Shown one piece after another: positions 7,217 to 14,585 of a DNA stretch of 64,000 bases. A program made the position numbers and the translations under genes. The notes below the pieces were generated by a model. The model ran no database searches. It was given only the letters and a program-made list of their open reading frames with translations, and was not told the DNA's origin. The stretch is from Haloplanus vescus (lineage in GTDB: Archaea; Halobacteriota; Halobacteria; Halobacteriales; Haloferacaceae). The DNA lies in NCBI RefSeq assembly GCF_900107665.1, contig NZ_FNQT01000003.1, forward strand, positions 298,144 to 362,143. The letters are read 5' to 3'. Position 1 is the first letter of the stretch, and each line of letters begins with the position of its first letter.

Positions 7217-7882
7217 ATGAATCAGACTATGGAAACAACTGTCACATTCGAGTATGGTCCGCTAACCGTCGAAATACACGCTCGAGACGACGAGAATTAC
7301 CAGGATGAGATACTAGACCTTCTTCGATTTCTTGAAAACCATCAAGAGCAATTTGAGGAGATAGGTGTCGAATCAGAGGTTGCGGAGATGAAATCAGACA
7401 AAACTGGAACCGTTTCTTTGGACCAATTCGAGGATGGAGAGAGAAACGAAGAGGATGAAGAGGAACCCGACTCAACTGCGCTCGGTTCAATTGCTTCGGA
7501 ATTACAGCTCTCGGTTACTAATCTGAAGGACTTCTTATATGTCGATTCTGACGGCGATGATTTCCCGGTTATATATGTTGATGAGTTTGAGGATATCGGC
7601 GAAAGGCAGACCGACCGACAACGAGTCGCTTCGTTAATTCTTCTCTATTTGTGGCACGAATGCTATGATAAAGACCGCGTGAAATCTGGGGTTTTGAAGG
7701 ATGCTCTTGAACTCTCGAATGTTTCTTCGTCTGGGATGGCAAATATGTATCAGGGTGAGGGGGACCGTTATTTCGACCGTCGAGGTCGAGGACCAACTGC
7801 TACGGTTGCATTGACACCCCCCGGGAAACGACAAGCACGCAAGGTTCTTCGACGGCTCGCCAACGAAAAGAAGGAGTCCTGA
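7217..7882 (+). CDS. Hypothetical element protein, possible DNA-binding C-terminus
   Basis: The protein has 221 residues from the ATG at 7217. A longer TTG start at 7139 exists, but tttatg at 7193-7198 lies about 22 bases before 7217, fitting a leaderless start. The N-terminus METTVTFEYGPLTVEIHA is beta-rich, then an acidic region (about 60-90: DGERNEEDEEEPD). The second half is helical (RVASLILLYLWHECYDKDRV) and ends in TPPGKRQARKVLRRLANEKK, a basic tail like the end of a winged helix. It faces the integrase, with only 4 bases between the two stops. The function is unknown. Confidence 0.65.
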   Translation: MNQTMETTVTFEYGPLTVEIHARDDENYQDEILDLLRFLENHQEQFEEIGVESEVAEMKSDKTGTVSLDQFEDGERNEEDEEEPDSTALGSIASELQLSVTNLKDFLYVDSDGDDFPVIYVDEFEDIGERQTDRQRVASLILLYLWHECYDKDRVKSGVLKDALELSNVSSSGMANMYQGEGDRYFDRRGRGPTATVALTPPGKRQARKVLRRLANEKKES

Positions 7883-7886
7883 GGAA

Positions 7887-8909
7887 TTACGAATCTTCAA
7901 GATATCCCCGACGCTGTTCCATTTTCACCTGCTCTGAACGCTTATCGTAGTGTTTGTCCAGCACGTCCATGCCCACGTTCATTCGGTCACTCACGACCTT
8001 TTCAGGGACATCCTCAGACAAGTGGTGTGTGATAGACCCGCGACGTATATCATGAGGACTCACGTTCGGAGGGCACTTACTATAGTGTCCGTAGTCAGTT
8101 GCTTCGCACTCGTTGGGGTCACGACCGACAGGACAATCAGCATCGTAGAAGCACGGACGAGTGACGAAGTACACTGCATCGCGAATTGATGACGCCTGCA
8201 TCCGACCATTCTCCGTCGTCAGTATCGGTTCACGCCCGTAGTCGTCGGTCACGTCGTGACGATGGTGGTCAATCCAGTCATCGATTACGCGGCACGTCTC
8301 CGCGGTCAACGCGACGAGACGTTCCCCTTCCTCGCCGTTCTTCAGGGGCGTACCCATATCGGGACGGTGTTCGAGGAGGAGTGATTTGTTTTCGCCGTCG
8401 TAGTCGTCAACGTCAATGGATTTCAGTGCCCCGAGACGCATCCCCGTCTGCCAGAGAATTTCGAGAATAACGTGCGGACGAGAGGCGTACTTGAAGCGTC
8501 GCAGGTATGGGAGGAGTTCGTCAGCATCGTCACCGTCGAGAATGCCGTTCGCCTGTTCGTCGTGTTTCTTTAACGCCGGCATCACGATTTTATCGTGTAA
8601 TCCCTCGGTGACGGCATCGATGGATTCGCACCATCGAATGAAGACACGAAGGGCGTCGAGGTTGCCTTCGAGCGTGATGGGTTTGAGGTCGCCGTCGTCA
8701 CGACGCCACGTTTTGAACTGTTGCAGTTTCCGTCCCGTGAGGTCGTTCATGTTGTCGAGGCCTTCGACGTTCTCACACCATCGGATGAAGTGTTTGAGTC
8801 GGTAGTGATACCCGTCGAGAGTCGATTGCGATACTTCGTGCTTCCGCGCGTTGAGGTACATCTCCTTTGCCTCAGCGGGTGAGATGGGTTCGAGCGTTTC
8901 GTACGTCAT
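7887..8909 (-). CDS. Tyrosine recombinase / integrase of the element
   Basis: The 340-residue site-specific recombinase has an N-terminal SAM-like core-binding domain (about 15-100: STLDGYHYRLKHFIRWCE) and a C-terminal catalytic domain (about 120-335). Catalytic residues visible: Arg158 in TGMRLGAL, His286 and Arg289 in SPHDIRRG, His295 or His296 in ITHHL, and nucleophile Tyr321 in LDKHYDKRS; Lys190 may be the active-site lysine. A cysteine cluster between about 253 and 279 (CFYDADC...ECEATDY...KC) could bind zinc. The ATG at 8909 is chosen because longer starts run through the attachment repeat. It sits 55 bases from attR and should catalyse integration into and excision from tRNA-Phe. Confidence 0.92.
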   Translation of the reverse strand: MTYETLEPISPAEAKEMYLNARKHEVSQSTLDGYHYRLKHFIRWCENVEGLDNMNDLTGRKLQQFKTWRRDDGDLKPITLEGNLDALRVFIRWCESIDAVTEGLHDKIVMPALKKHDEQANGILDGDDADELLPYLRRFKYASRPHVILEILWQTGMRLGALKSIDVDDYDGENKSLLLEHRPDMGTPLKNGEEGERLVALTAETCRVIDDWIDHHRHDVTDDYGREPILTTENGRMQASSIRDAVYFVTRPCFYDADCPVGRDPNECEATDYGHYSKCPPNVSPHDIRRGSITHHLSEDVPEKVVSDRMNVGMDVLDKHYDKRSEQVKMEQRRGYLEDS

Positions 8910-8963
8910 GTGTTGACTCCGAAACGCAAACGAAGCACGAAATCGGCCGACTGTGGTCGATTC

Positions 8964-8991
8964 TCCCCCGTTCAAATCGGGGAGGCGGCAT
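8964..8991 (+). repeat. attR core (truncated copy of the tRNA-Phe 3' end)
   Basis: The 28 bp are identical to 704-731. The 5' part of the tRNA is absent here, so this is the displaced target copy rather than a second tRNA gene. Chromosomal sequence resumes to its right. Confidence 0.92.
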
Positions 8992-9076
8992 GCTTCCACT
9001 TTTTACTTCGTCGGGTTTCCTCGCTCACTTCGTTCGCTGCGGGAACCACTCCTCGCAAAAAGGTGGGGAAAAACAC

Positions 9077-9103
9077 CTGCTGGCTCACTTCGTTCGCCAG
9101 CAG
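9077..9103. terminator. Hairpin downstream of the Rieske gene
   Basis: CTGCTGGC (9077-9084) pairs with GCCAGCAG (9096-9103) around the loop tcacttcgttc. The core gctcacttcgttcgc also occurs at 9024-9038, so the motif is repeated here. It lies 16 bases beyond the stop of the minus-strand Rieske gene and could end that transcript. Confidence 0.45.
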
Positions 9104-9118
9104 TGAAACTGCGCTGGG

Positions 9119-9652
9119 CTACGCGTCCAGTCGCTGCCCGGATTCGAACCGCTCGTCGGTGAGAATCACGTCGCCGTCGCGGACGGTCACGTCGATGGGG
9201 GTGAGCGACCGGCCGCGGCAGGGGCCGCGCGTGCAGAACCCGTCGTCACAGTTGAACCGCGCACCGTGCTCGTGACAGACGAGCTGGTCGCCGTCAACGA
9301 GGGCGCCCAAGCCGCGGTCGAGCTGGACCTCCGGCTTGTGTGGGCAGGAGTTCTCCCACGCCATCACGCCTTCGTCGGTCCGCTGGAGGATGCCGTCAAC
9401 TCCCCGGCGCCCGGCGCGTGCCTCGAACCGGAGCGTCCCGTCGCTGGGCACGTCGTCGACGGGGGCGACGTGTCGCCGTGTCGCCTCGTCGGCCGTCGCC
9501 TCGGCGGTCGAATCCTCGGGATCCGGCGCCGTCCCGCCCACGTCGAAGCGGAACGTCGCGTCGCCGGCCTCGACGGCGCCCTCGGTGTCGTCGATGCGCA
9601 CCACTTCGTCTTCGTCCCCGTCCGTGACCGTGACCCGCACCGGCTCGTCCAT
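9119..9652 (-). CDS. Rieske [2Fe-2S] domain protein
   Basis: The 177-residue protein has Rieske motif 1 as SCPHKPEVQLDRG (Cys and His of CxH, near 110-112) and motif 2 as CHEHGARFNCDDGFC (CxxH near 132-135), then CTRGPCRG. This binds a [2Fe-2S] cluster through two Cys and two His. There is no membrane anchor or Tat signal, so it is cytoplasmic and more like ferredoxin-type or nitrite-reductase-small-subunit-like Rieske proteins than respiratory ones. Residues 1-60 form an acidic beta-rich extension typical of haloarchaea. No oxygenase large subunit is nearby, so its electron-transfer partner is not evident. Confidence 0.85.
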   Translation of the reverse strand: MDEPVRVTVTDGDEDEVVRIDDTEGAVEAGDATFRFDVGGTAPDPEDSTAEATADEATRRHVAPVDDVPSDGTLRFEARAGRRGVDGILQRTDEGVMAWENSCPHKPEVQLDRGLGALVDGDQLVCHEHGARFNCDDGFCTRGPCRGRSLTPIDVTVRDGDVILTDERFESGQRLDA

Positions 9653-9694
9653 ACCGGCGAATTAGGTGAGCCTAAGAATAAGCCTCTCGCTTCC

Positions 9695-9847
9695 TCAGCG
9701 CTTCTCGATTTCCGCTTCGACTTCGATGCTGAGGCCTTCGGCGTCCAGTTCGGCTTCGACTTCGCGGCGGTCGTCCGCTTCGAACTCGAGTTCCTCGCTG
9801 TCGATTTCCACGTCCACTTCGATTTCGACGCTCACGTCGTCGGACAT
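9695..9847 (-). CDS. 50-residue acidic protein with alternating hydrophobic/acidic pattern
   Basis: A short ORF with ATG at 9845-9847: MSDDVSVEIEVDVEID... ending ...IEVEAEIEKR. Hydrophobic (V, I, L) and acidic residues alternate almost perfectly in the first 16 and last 12 residues, which predicts an amphipathic beta structure. About 40% of residues are Asp or Glu. Codon use (GAC, GAA, GTC, ATC) is that of a real haloarchaeal gene. It lies between the Rieske and PfkB genes on the same strand, 31 bases after the PfkB stop, so co-transcription is likely. The function is unknown. Confidence 0.65.
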   Translation of the reverse strand: MSDDVSVEIEVDVEIDSEELEFEADDRREVEAELDAEGLSIEVEAEIEKR

Positions 9848-9878
9848 ACTCGCTCTCGGTGCTCCGTACGCATAGGTC

Positions 9879-10814
9879 TCACTCCTCGCGAATCTCCTCT
9901 ACGTCGCGGCGCGACCCGACGACGGCGTCGCCGACGACGGTGCGCTTGAGCGCCGCGGTGGCCGCGCCGTCGCGCAACGCCTCGCGGACGTTCGCGCCGC
10001 GGTGGCGGCCGGCGAGAAAGCCGCCGACGAACGCGTCGTGGACGCCAGCCGGGTCGCGCGTCTGGCTCTCGAACGGCGGCACCTCGTATATCGACTCGCC
10101 CGCGACGCCGACGGTGGGGTGGTCCGTGCCGTCGCGGGTGATTACCACCGTCTCACAGTCGTAGCGCGTCCGCAGGCTGTGTGCCGCCGGTACCACGTCG
10201 CCGTCGAGGCCGAACACCGCGTCGGCGTCCGACTCGTCGACGACCAAGACCTCCACGTCCTCGAGCAGTCGGTCGTACACGTCTCGGGCCGCGTCGGGTT
10301 TGAGGTCGGTCGCCCCGAATCGGGTGTCGAACGCCCGCGTCGTGTCTGCGTCGCCCGCCACGTCGAGGAGTCGCGCCGTCGTCTCGAAGAGGGCTTCGGA
10401 GCGCGTGGGGGTGGCACCGCTGACGAACAGCGTCTCGGCCTCGCGGGCCACGCCCAGCGGGACGTCCGCGGGCGTCATGCTCGTGACGGCGGCGTCCTCG
10501 CGGTCCGCGACGGTCGTCCCCCCGGCCGTCGCCCCGCGTTCGACGAAGGCCGTCGAGGTCCGCCCTTCCTCGGTCCACGCGACGCCCGTCCGGACGCCGT
10601 GGCGGCGCAGGTCACCGACGACGCGTTGACCGAGCGCGGTGTCGGGCAGTTTCGAGAGCCACGCGGCGTCGAGGCCAAGCGTCGCTGCCGCCGCCGCGAC
10701 GTTGCTCTCCGGCCCGTCGACGTGGGCTGCGAACTCCCGTGCGGTCTGGATGCGCTCGCCCCGCGGCGGCGAGAACCGAAGCGTCGCTTCGCCGACGGTC
10801 ACCAAATCGGTCAC
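9879..10814 (-). CDS. PfkB-family sugar kinase
   Basis: The protein has 311 residues from the GTG at 10812-10814 (VTDLVTVGEATLRFSPP). It has the ribokinase/PfkB fold: an N-terminal substrate-binding region (GGxxxN-like DGPESNVAAAAATLG near 34-48) and a C-terminal ATP-binding part (VVITRDGTDH, near 215). The signature normally written DTTGAGDAF appears here as DPAGVHDAFVGGFLAG near 253-268: the catalytic Asp is kept but GAG is replaced by GVH. The nearest relatives would be ketogluconate or fructose kinases of the haloarchaeal semi-phosphorylated pathways; the substrate cannot be fixed. It sits downstream of mutL with 43 bases between. Confidence 0.8.
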   Translation of the reverse strand: MTDLVTVGEATLRFSPPRGERIQTAREFAAHVDGPESNVAAAAATLGLDAAWLSKLPDTALGQRVVGDLRRHGVRTGVAWTEEGRTSTAFVERGATAGGTTVADREDAAVTSMTPADVPLGVAREAETLFVSGATPTRSEALFETTARLLDVAGDADTTRAFDTRFGATDLKPDAARDVYDRLLEDVEVLVVDESDADAVFGLDGDVVPAAHSLRTRYDCETVVITRDGTDHPTVGVAGESIYEVPPFESQTRDPAGVHDAFVGGFLAGRHRGANVREALRDGAATAALKRTVVGDAVVGSRRDVEEIREE

Positions 10815-10857
10815 GGTCGCCGTTCGTCCGACCGGCGCAAAAAGGTGCGCCTCCGGG

Positions 10858-12978
10858 TCACTCGGCCCGTCGCCCGGCGTGCCCGGGGTAGTCGCGCTCG
10901 AACCGGTCGGCGATTTCGTCGCGGTCGAAAGCGACGACGACCGGGCGCCCGTGCGGGCAGGCGAAGGGATTCTCGCAGTCGTCGAGGGCGTCCAGCAGGT
11001 CGACGACCGACCCCTCAGTGAGCGACGTGTTGCCCGTAATCGACGGGTAACAGGCGAGGTCCGCGAGGAGTTCGTCGGCGACGGCGTCGACCGTCTCGCC
11101 GGCCGCACCCTCCGCGAACTCCGTCAGCGCGTCGCGAAGCAGCGACGGGTCGAGCGTCGCGTCGAACACCGTCGGCACCGTCCGCACCTCGACGGTCCGG
11201 TCGTCGATTCGGTCGGCGTGAAAGCCCAGTTCGGCCAGCGCGTCGCGGAAGCGGTCGAACAGCGCCCCCTCCCGCGCGGTGAGTTCGATTTCGACCGGCT
11301 CCGCCAGCGCTTGGGTCGGCGTATCGCCGCTCATCGCCTCGCGCAATCGCTCGTAGTTGATTCGCTCGTCCGCCGCGTGCTGGTCGACCAACACGAGGCC
11401 CTCGGGCGTCTCCGCGACGACGTAGGTGTCGTCGAACTGGCCGAGCACCCGCATCGAGGGCAGGCGGTCGAAGCCGCGGTCCGGCGTCGCCGTCTCGCCG
11501 TCGAGCGTCCGCTGGTCCGTCGGGCCGGTGACGCTGCCGGCGTGCCAGTCCTCGGCAGTCGCGTCCGCGTCGCGTTCGATTGCGCTTATCTCGCTTCCGT
11601 CCCCGCTCGTATCGCTCTCACTCGCCGACCGAACTCGCTCGGCCGTCGTCGACACCTCTGGCCCGGTATCGACCGTCGGCGACGCGTCCGACTCGCCGAC
11701 TGCCTCGTCCAGCGTCTGTGTCGTCGATTCGCTCGCCGACGCGTCGGCGCTCGTCGCCGTCGGTCGGGTCGTCGAATCGTCATCCTCGCTGTCTTCGCTG
11801 GTTCCGTTTTCGTCAGTTGCGTCCCTGCTGGTTTCGCTCTCGTCGTCCACATCCCTCTCCTCGTCGACGCTCACGCCCTCGCCGCCCACCGCTTCCCGTG
11901 CCGGCGTCTCGGGGTCGATTTCCGTCTCCGCGGGTGCGGACCGCCCGCGCGGGGCCGAGGAGCGAACCAGTCCGTCGTCGAGGAGCGCCGACCGCACCGC
12001 GTCGGTGAGGGCCGATTTGACTCCCGATTCGTCGTCGAAGCGCACCTCCATCTTCCGGGGGTGGACGTTCACGTCGACGGCGTCTGGCGGCACCTCGACG
12101 AAGAGGACGGCGAAGGGGTAGCGGTCCGGCGCGAGTTGGCCGCCGTAGGCGTCGAGCACCGCCTCGCGGAGCGTCCCCGCCGTGACGTAGCGCCCGTTGA
12201 CGAACGTCGAGAGGTACTCCCGGCCCGCGCGCGTCGTCTCGGGGTGGCTCACCAGCCCCGAAATCGACGTGACTGGTCCGGCCGCATCGTCGGCGTCCAC
12301 TTCGACCATCGAGGACGCCACTTCGCGGCCGTAGACGGCGAGCACGGTCGATTGGAGGTCGCCGGTCCCCTCCGTGGCGAACACCTCGCGGCCGTCGTGT
12401 TCGAGCGTCGTCGCCACGTCGGGGTTGGCGAGGGCGTACTGCGTGACCACGCGGTTGACGTGGTCGAACTCCGTCGCCGGCGTCTTGAGAAACTTTTCGC
12501 GGGCCGGCGTGTTGTAGAACAGGTCCGTCACCTCGACGACGGTCCCGGGCGGACACCCCGAGGGCGTCACTTCGCCCGCGTCGCCGCCCTCGACGGTGAG
12601 TTCGTGGCCCCGTCCACCGTCGCGGGGGCGCGACCGGATGGTCATGTGGGACACCGCGCTGATGGTGTGGAGCGCCTCGCCTCGGAAGCCGAGGGTGCCA
12701 ACCGCCGCCAAGTCGTCGCCAGAACTGATCTTGCTCGTGGTGTGTTCCTCGACGGCGCGTTCGAGGTCGTCGGCCGTCATGCCCACCCCGTCGTCGCGGA
12801 CGCGAATCCCCTCGATGCCGCCGCCCTCGACGGCGACGGTGACGCGGGAGGCGTCGGCGTCGAGACTGTTCTCGAGGAGTTCCTTCACGACGCTGGCGGG
12901 GCGTTCGACCACCTCACCGGCGGCGATTCGGCGGACCGTCGCGTCGTCTAAGGCGTGGATGGTCGGCGTCTCGCTCAC
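10858..12978 (-). CDS. mutL: DNA mismatch repair protein MutL
   Basis: The 706-residue protein has an N-terminal GHKL ATPase: Glu in ELLENSLDADA (near 34-44), DDGVGM (near 62-67), LGFRGEAL (near 95-102). Then comes the transducer domain with the NGRYV segment. A long acidic, Ser/Thr-rich linker spans about 340-490 with little conservation. The C-terminal dimerisation/endonuclease domain has DQHAADERINYE near 530-541, matching DQHA(x)2E(x)4E, and CPHGRP near 671-676, both needed for metal-dependent nicking. It should therefore be an active nicking MutL. It starts at a GTG and lies 3.8 kb from mutS on the same strand with four small genes between. Confidence 0.96.
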   Translation of the reverse strand: MSETPTIHALDDATVRRIAAGEVVERPASVVKELLENSLDADASRVTVAVEGGGIEGIRVRDDGVGMTADDLERAVEEHTTSKISSGDDLAAVGTLGFRGEALHTISAVSHMTIRSRPRDGGRGHELTVEGGDAGEVTPSGCPPGTVVEVTDLFYNTPAREKFLKTPATEFDHVNRVVTQYALANPDVATTLEHDGREVFATEGTGDLQSTVLAVYGREVASSMVEVDADDAAGPVTSISGLVSHPETTRAGREYLSTFVNGRYVTAGTLREAVLDAYGGQLAPDRYPFAVLFVEVPPDAVDVNVHPRKMEVRFDDESGVKSALTDAVRSALLDDGLVRSSAPRGRSAPAETEIDPETPAREAVGGEGVSVDEERDVDDESETSRDATDENGTSEDSEDDDSTTRPTATSADASASESTTQTLDEAVGESDASPTVDTGPEVSTTAERVRSASESDTSGDGSEISAIERDADATAEDWHAGSVTGPTDQRTLDGETATPDRGFDRLPSMRVLGQFDDTYVVAETPEGLVLVDQHAADERINYERLREAMSGDTPTQALAEPVEIELTAREGALFDRFRDALAELGFHADRIDDRTVEVRTVPTVFDATLDPSLLRDALTEFAEGAAGETVDAVADELLADLACYPSITGNTSLTEGSVVDLLDALDDCENPFACPHGRPVVVAFDRDEIADRFERDYPGHAGRRAE

Positions 12979-13024
12979 GACTCACACGATGACGGGACCC
13001 ACCATCAACGCCACGGTCGGGTCG

Positions 13025-13492
13025 CTACTCGATGTCGTGGACTTCGATGTCGAACGTCAGCGTCTCGCCAGCCAGCGGGTGTTCGAAGTCGACTTCGACC
13101 GTGTCGTCGCTCACGCTCACGACGGTGCCCGACGCGCCGCCCTGCGCTCGAACCTGCATCCCTTCGGCGGGCTCCTGCCCGACCATCTCCTCGAAGTCGC
13201 TACGCGGGAACTCGCGGACTCGGTCGCCTTCCGCCTCGCCATAGGCCTCCTCCGGCGGGATGGTGACCGTCTTCTCCTCGTCTACGTCCATCCCGATGAG
13301 CGCCGCCTCGAACCCTTCGATGAGGTTGCCCGCGCCCACCTCGATCTGCATGGGCTCGAACTCGCGCTCGGGCTGCTCCTCCAGCATCCCCGCTTCTTCG
13401 GCGACGGACTCCTCCGTGGTGTCGAAGACGGTTCCGTCGTCGAGTCGACCGGTGTACGTGATGGTGACGGTGTCACCTTCAGTAATAGCCAT
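13025..13492 (-). CDS. FKBP-type peptidyl-prolyl isomerase (SlyD-like)
   Basis: The 155-residue protein shows the SlyD-type pattern: ITYTGRLDDGTVFDTT at about 11-26, an insert in the flap, then IEVGAGNLIEGFEAALIGM and EKTVTIPPEEAYGE, and a C-terminal return strand. SlyD-type isomerases help proline-limited folding and act as cytoplasmic chaperones. The metal-binding histidine tail of bacterial SlyD is absent. It starts at an ATG 132 bases upstream of the pterin dehydratase stop region's end and reads toward mutL, with 46 bases between. Confidence 0.9.
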   Translation of the reverse strand: MAITEGDTVTITYTGRLDDGTVFDTTEESVAEEAGMLEEQPEREFEPMQIEVGAGNLIEGFEAALIGMDVDEEKTVTIPPEEAYGEAEGDRVREFPRSDFEEMVGQEPAEGMQVRAQGGASGTVVSVSDDTVEVDFEHPLAGETLTFDIEVHDIE

Positions 13493-13537
13493 GTCTGTTT
13501 GTCGGCTGTTAAAGGGAAAAGGGCTGGGATGGCGCGG

Positions 13538-13888
13538 TCAGTCCTCGGGTTCGTACGCCTCGTAGATGCGGTCCATCCGGGCCGCCATCACGAAGTCCGT
13601 CTTGTGGAGGCCGTCGATTTTGTGGGTCCACATCCGTATCTCCACCGCGCCCCACGAGAGCTCGATATCGGGGTGGTGCCACTCCTCTTCGGCGAGTTCG
13701 CCCACTTCGTAGGTGAACTCCAACGCATCCCGGAAGTCGTCGAACTCGTAGTTGCCGGTCAGGTGGTGGGCATCGACGACCTGCCACACGTCCGAGCGCA
13801 CGTCGGCCAGATACGGTTCGTACTCCTCGGGCGTGAGCGGGTCGTCGTCGCTCGAACACGCTTCACACGGCTCGTCGGCGAGAGTCAT
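13538..13888 (-). CDS. 4a-hydroxytetrahydrobiopterin dehydratase (PCD/DCoH-like)
   Basis: The 116-residue protein matches pterin-4a-carbinolamine dehydratases: [18 protein letters not shown] near 67-84 gives the active-site His-His-Pro, and WTHKIDGL the third histidine. It has an N-terminal extension [12 protein letters not shown] with two cysteines. In organisms with aromatic hydroxylases it recycles the pterin cofactor; in haloarchaea it may act with phenylalanine hydroxylase or in molybdopterin or folate chemistry. The gene lies between the FKBP gene and a flavoprotein gene, 45 and 60 bases apart. Confidence 0.88.
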   Translation of the reverse strand: MTLADEPCEACSSDDDPLTPEEYEPYLADVRSDVWQVVDAHHLTGNYEFDDFRDALEFTYEVGELAEEEWHHPDIELSWGAVEIRMWTHKIDGLHKTDFVMAARMDRIYEAYEPED

Positions 13889-13948
13889 ACCCGTCCGTAC
13901 GGGCGCGGAGGGTTTGTAGGTTCGGTCCGCGACGGAGACGTGGTCGGC

Positions 13949-14539
13949 TTATGCTTCGTCGTCGGCCATCGCACCGAACGTCTCCGACGCGTCCGCCGGC
14001 ACGTCGAAGTCGTGGTAGTGCTCGCCTTTCTCCTTGGTCAGGATGTTGAGCGCGGCGGCGGCGCCGTCGCCCGCGGCGATGACGGCCTGCCACTCCTCAC
14101 TCCGGCCCATCGCGCCCGTCGCGTAGGCGTCGTCGACGCTCGTCTCCATCTCGACGCTCACGTCCACCACGCCGTCGTCGGTCATCTCACAGCCGAGGTC
14201 CCCGGCGAGACTCCGGTCGGCGCCCGTCGCCAACACGAGGTAGTCGGCGTCGTGGTCGCCGTCTTCGGTGGCGACGGTGAAGCCGTCGCCGTCGGTCGAG
14301 ACACTCGTGACCTCCGTCCCTTGTTCGCGCTCGACGCCGAAGTCGTCGACTTGCTGGCGCAGGACGCCCATGAACTCGCTGCCGCCGATGGAGCCGACGC
14401 CGGGGTAGTTGAACAGGTGGGCCTTGTGCATCCACGTCTCGTCCGTGTCGAAGACGGTCGCATCGAGGCCGTTTTTCGCCGCGAAGAGCGCAGCGCTCAG
14501 TCCCGCAGGGCCGCCACCGACTACTGCAACTGATGCCAT
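13949..14539 (-). CDS. Thioredoxin-reductase-like FAD flavoprotein, short form
   Basis: The protein has 196 residues from the ATG at 14537-14539; another ATG at 14548 adds three residues. The N-terminal Rossmann motif is VAVVGGGPAGLSAALFA (FAD-binding, residues 3-19). ATGADRS near 120 and the C-terminal ATGAMGR...AVIAAGDGAAAAL is the second FAD motif of the thioredoxin reductase family. It is only about 60% of the usual length: there is no NADPH-binding domain and no CxxC redox pair, so it is not a thioredoxin reductase. Haloarchaea carry several such short paralogues of unknown electron partner. Confidence 0.82.
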   Translation of the reverse strand: MASVAVVGGGPAGLSAALFAAKNGLDATVFDTDETWMHKAHLFNYPGVGSIGGSEFMGVLRQQVDDFGVEREQGTEVTSVSTDGDGFTVATEDGDHDADYLVLATGADRSLAGDLGCEMTDDGVVDVSVEMETSVDDAYATGAMGRSEEWQAVIAAGDGAAAALNILTKEKGEHYHDFDVPADASETFGAMADDEA

Positions 14540-14585
14540 AGGCGACATGTCGGCCGCCTCCGGAATATGTCTGTGGCCTTCCGGA

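Larger units (their letters stand above)
704..8991. mobile_element. 8.26-kb integrated element in the tRNA-Phe gene
   Basis: A 28-bp perfect direct repeat lies at 704-731 (3' end of tRNA-Phe) and 8964-8991, an offset of 8260 bp. A tyrosine recombinase sits at the inner right end (7887-8909) pointing into the element, the classic layout for archaeal elements that target tRNA genes. Cargo genes are visibly richer in A/T and in A/T-ending codons than the flanking chromosome. No capsid, portal, terminase, spike or relaxase gene is recognised. It could be an integrated plasmid, a satellite or a degenerate provirus; the P-loop ATPase, repressor and integrase are the only genes with a recognisable role. 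Confidence 0.9.

Noticed and set aside
8964..8991. Second tRNA-Phe gene at the right element border
   Set aside because: Only the last 27 bases of the tRNA are present; the anticodon and D arms are missing.
8910..8999. N-terminal extension of the integrase
   Set aside because: The added residues (...CRLPDLNGGE) are translated from the attachment repeat, so the ATG at 8909 is the real start.
10639..12951. 770-codon open frame opposite mutL
   Set aside because: It is the mirror of mutL's GC3 bias: arginine- and valine-rich with no domains.
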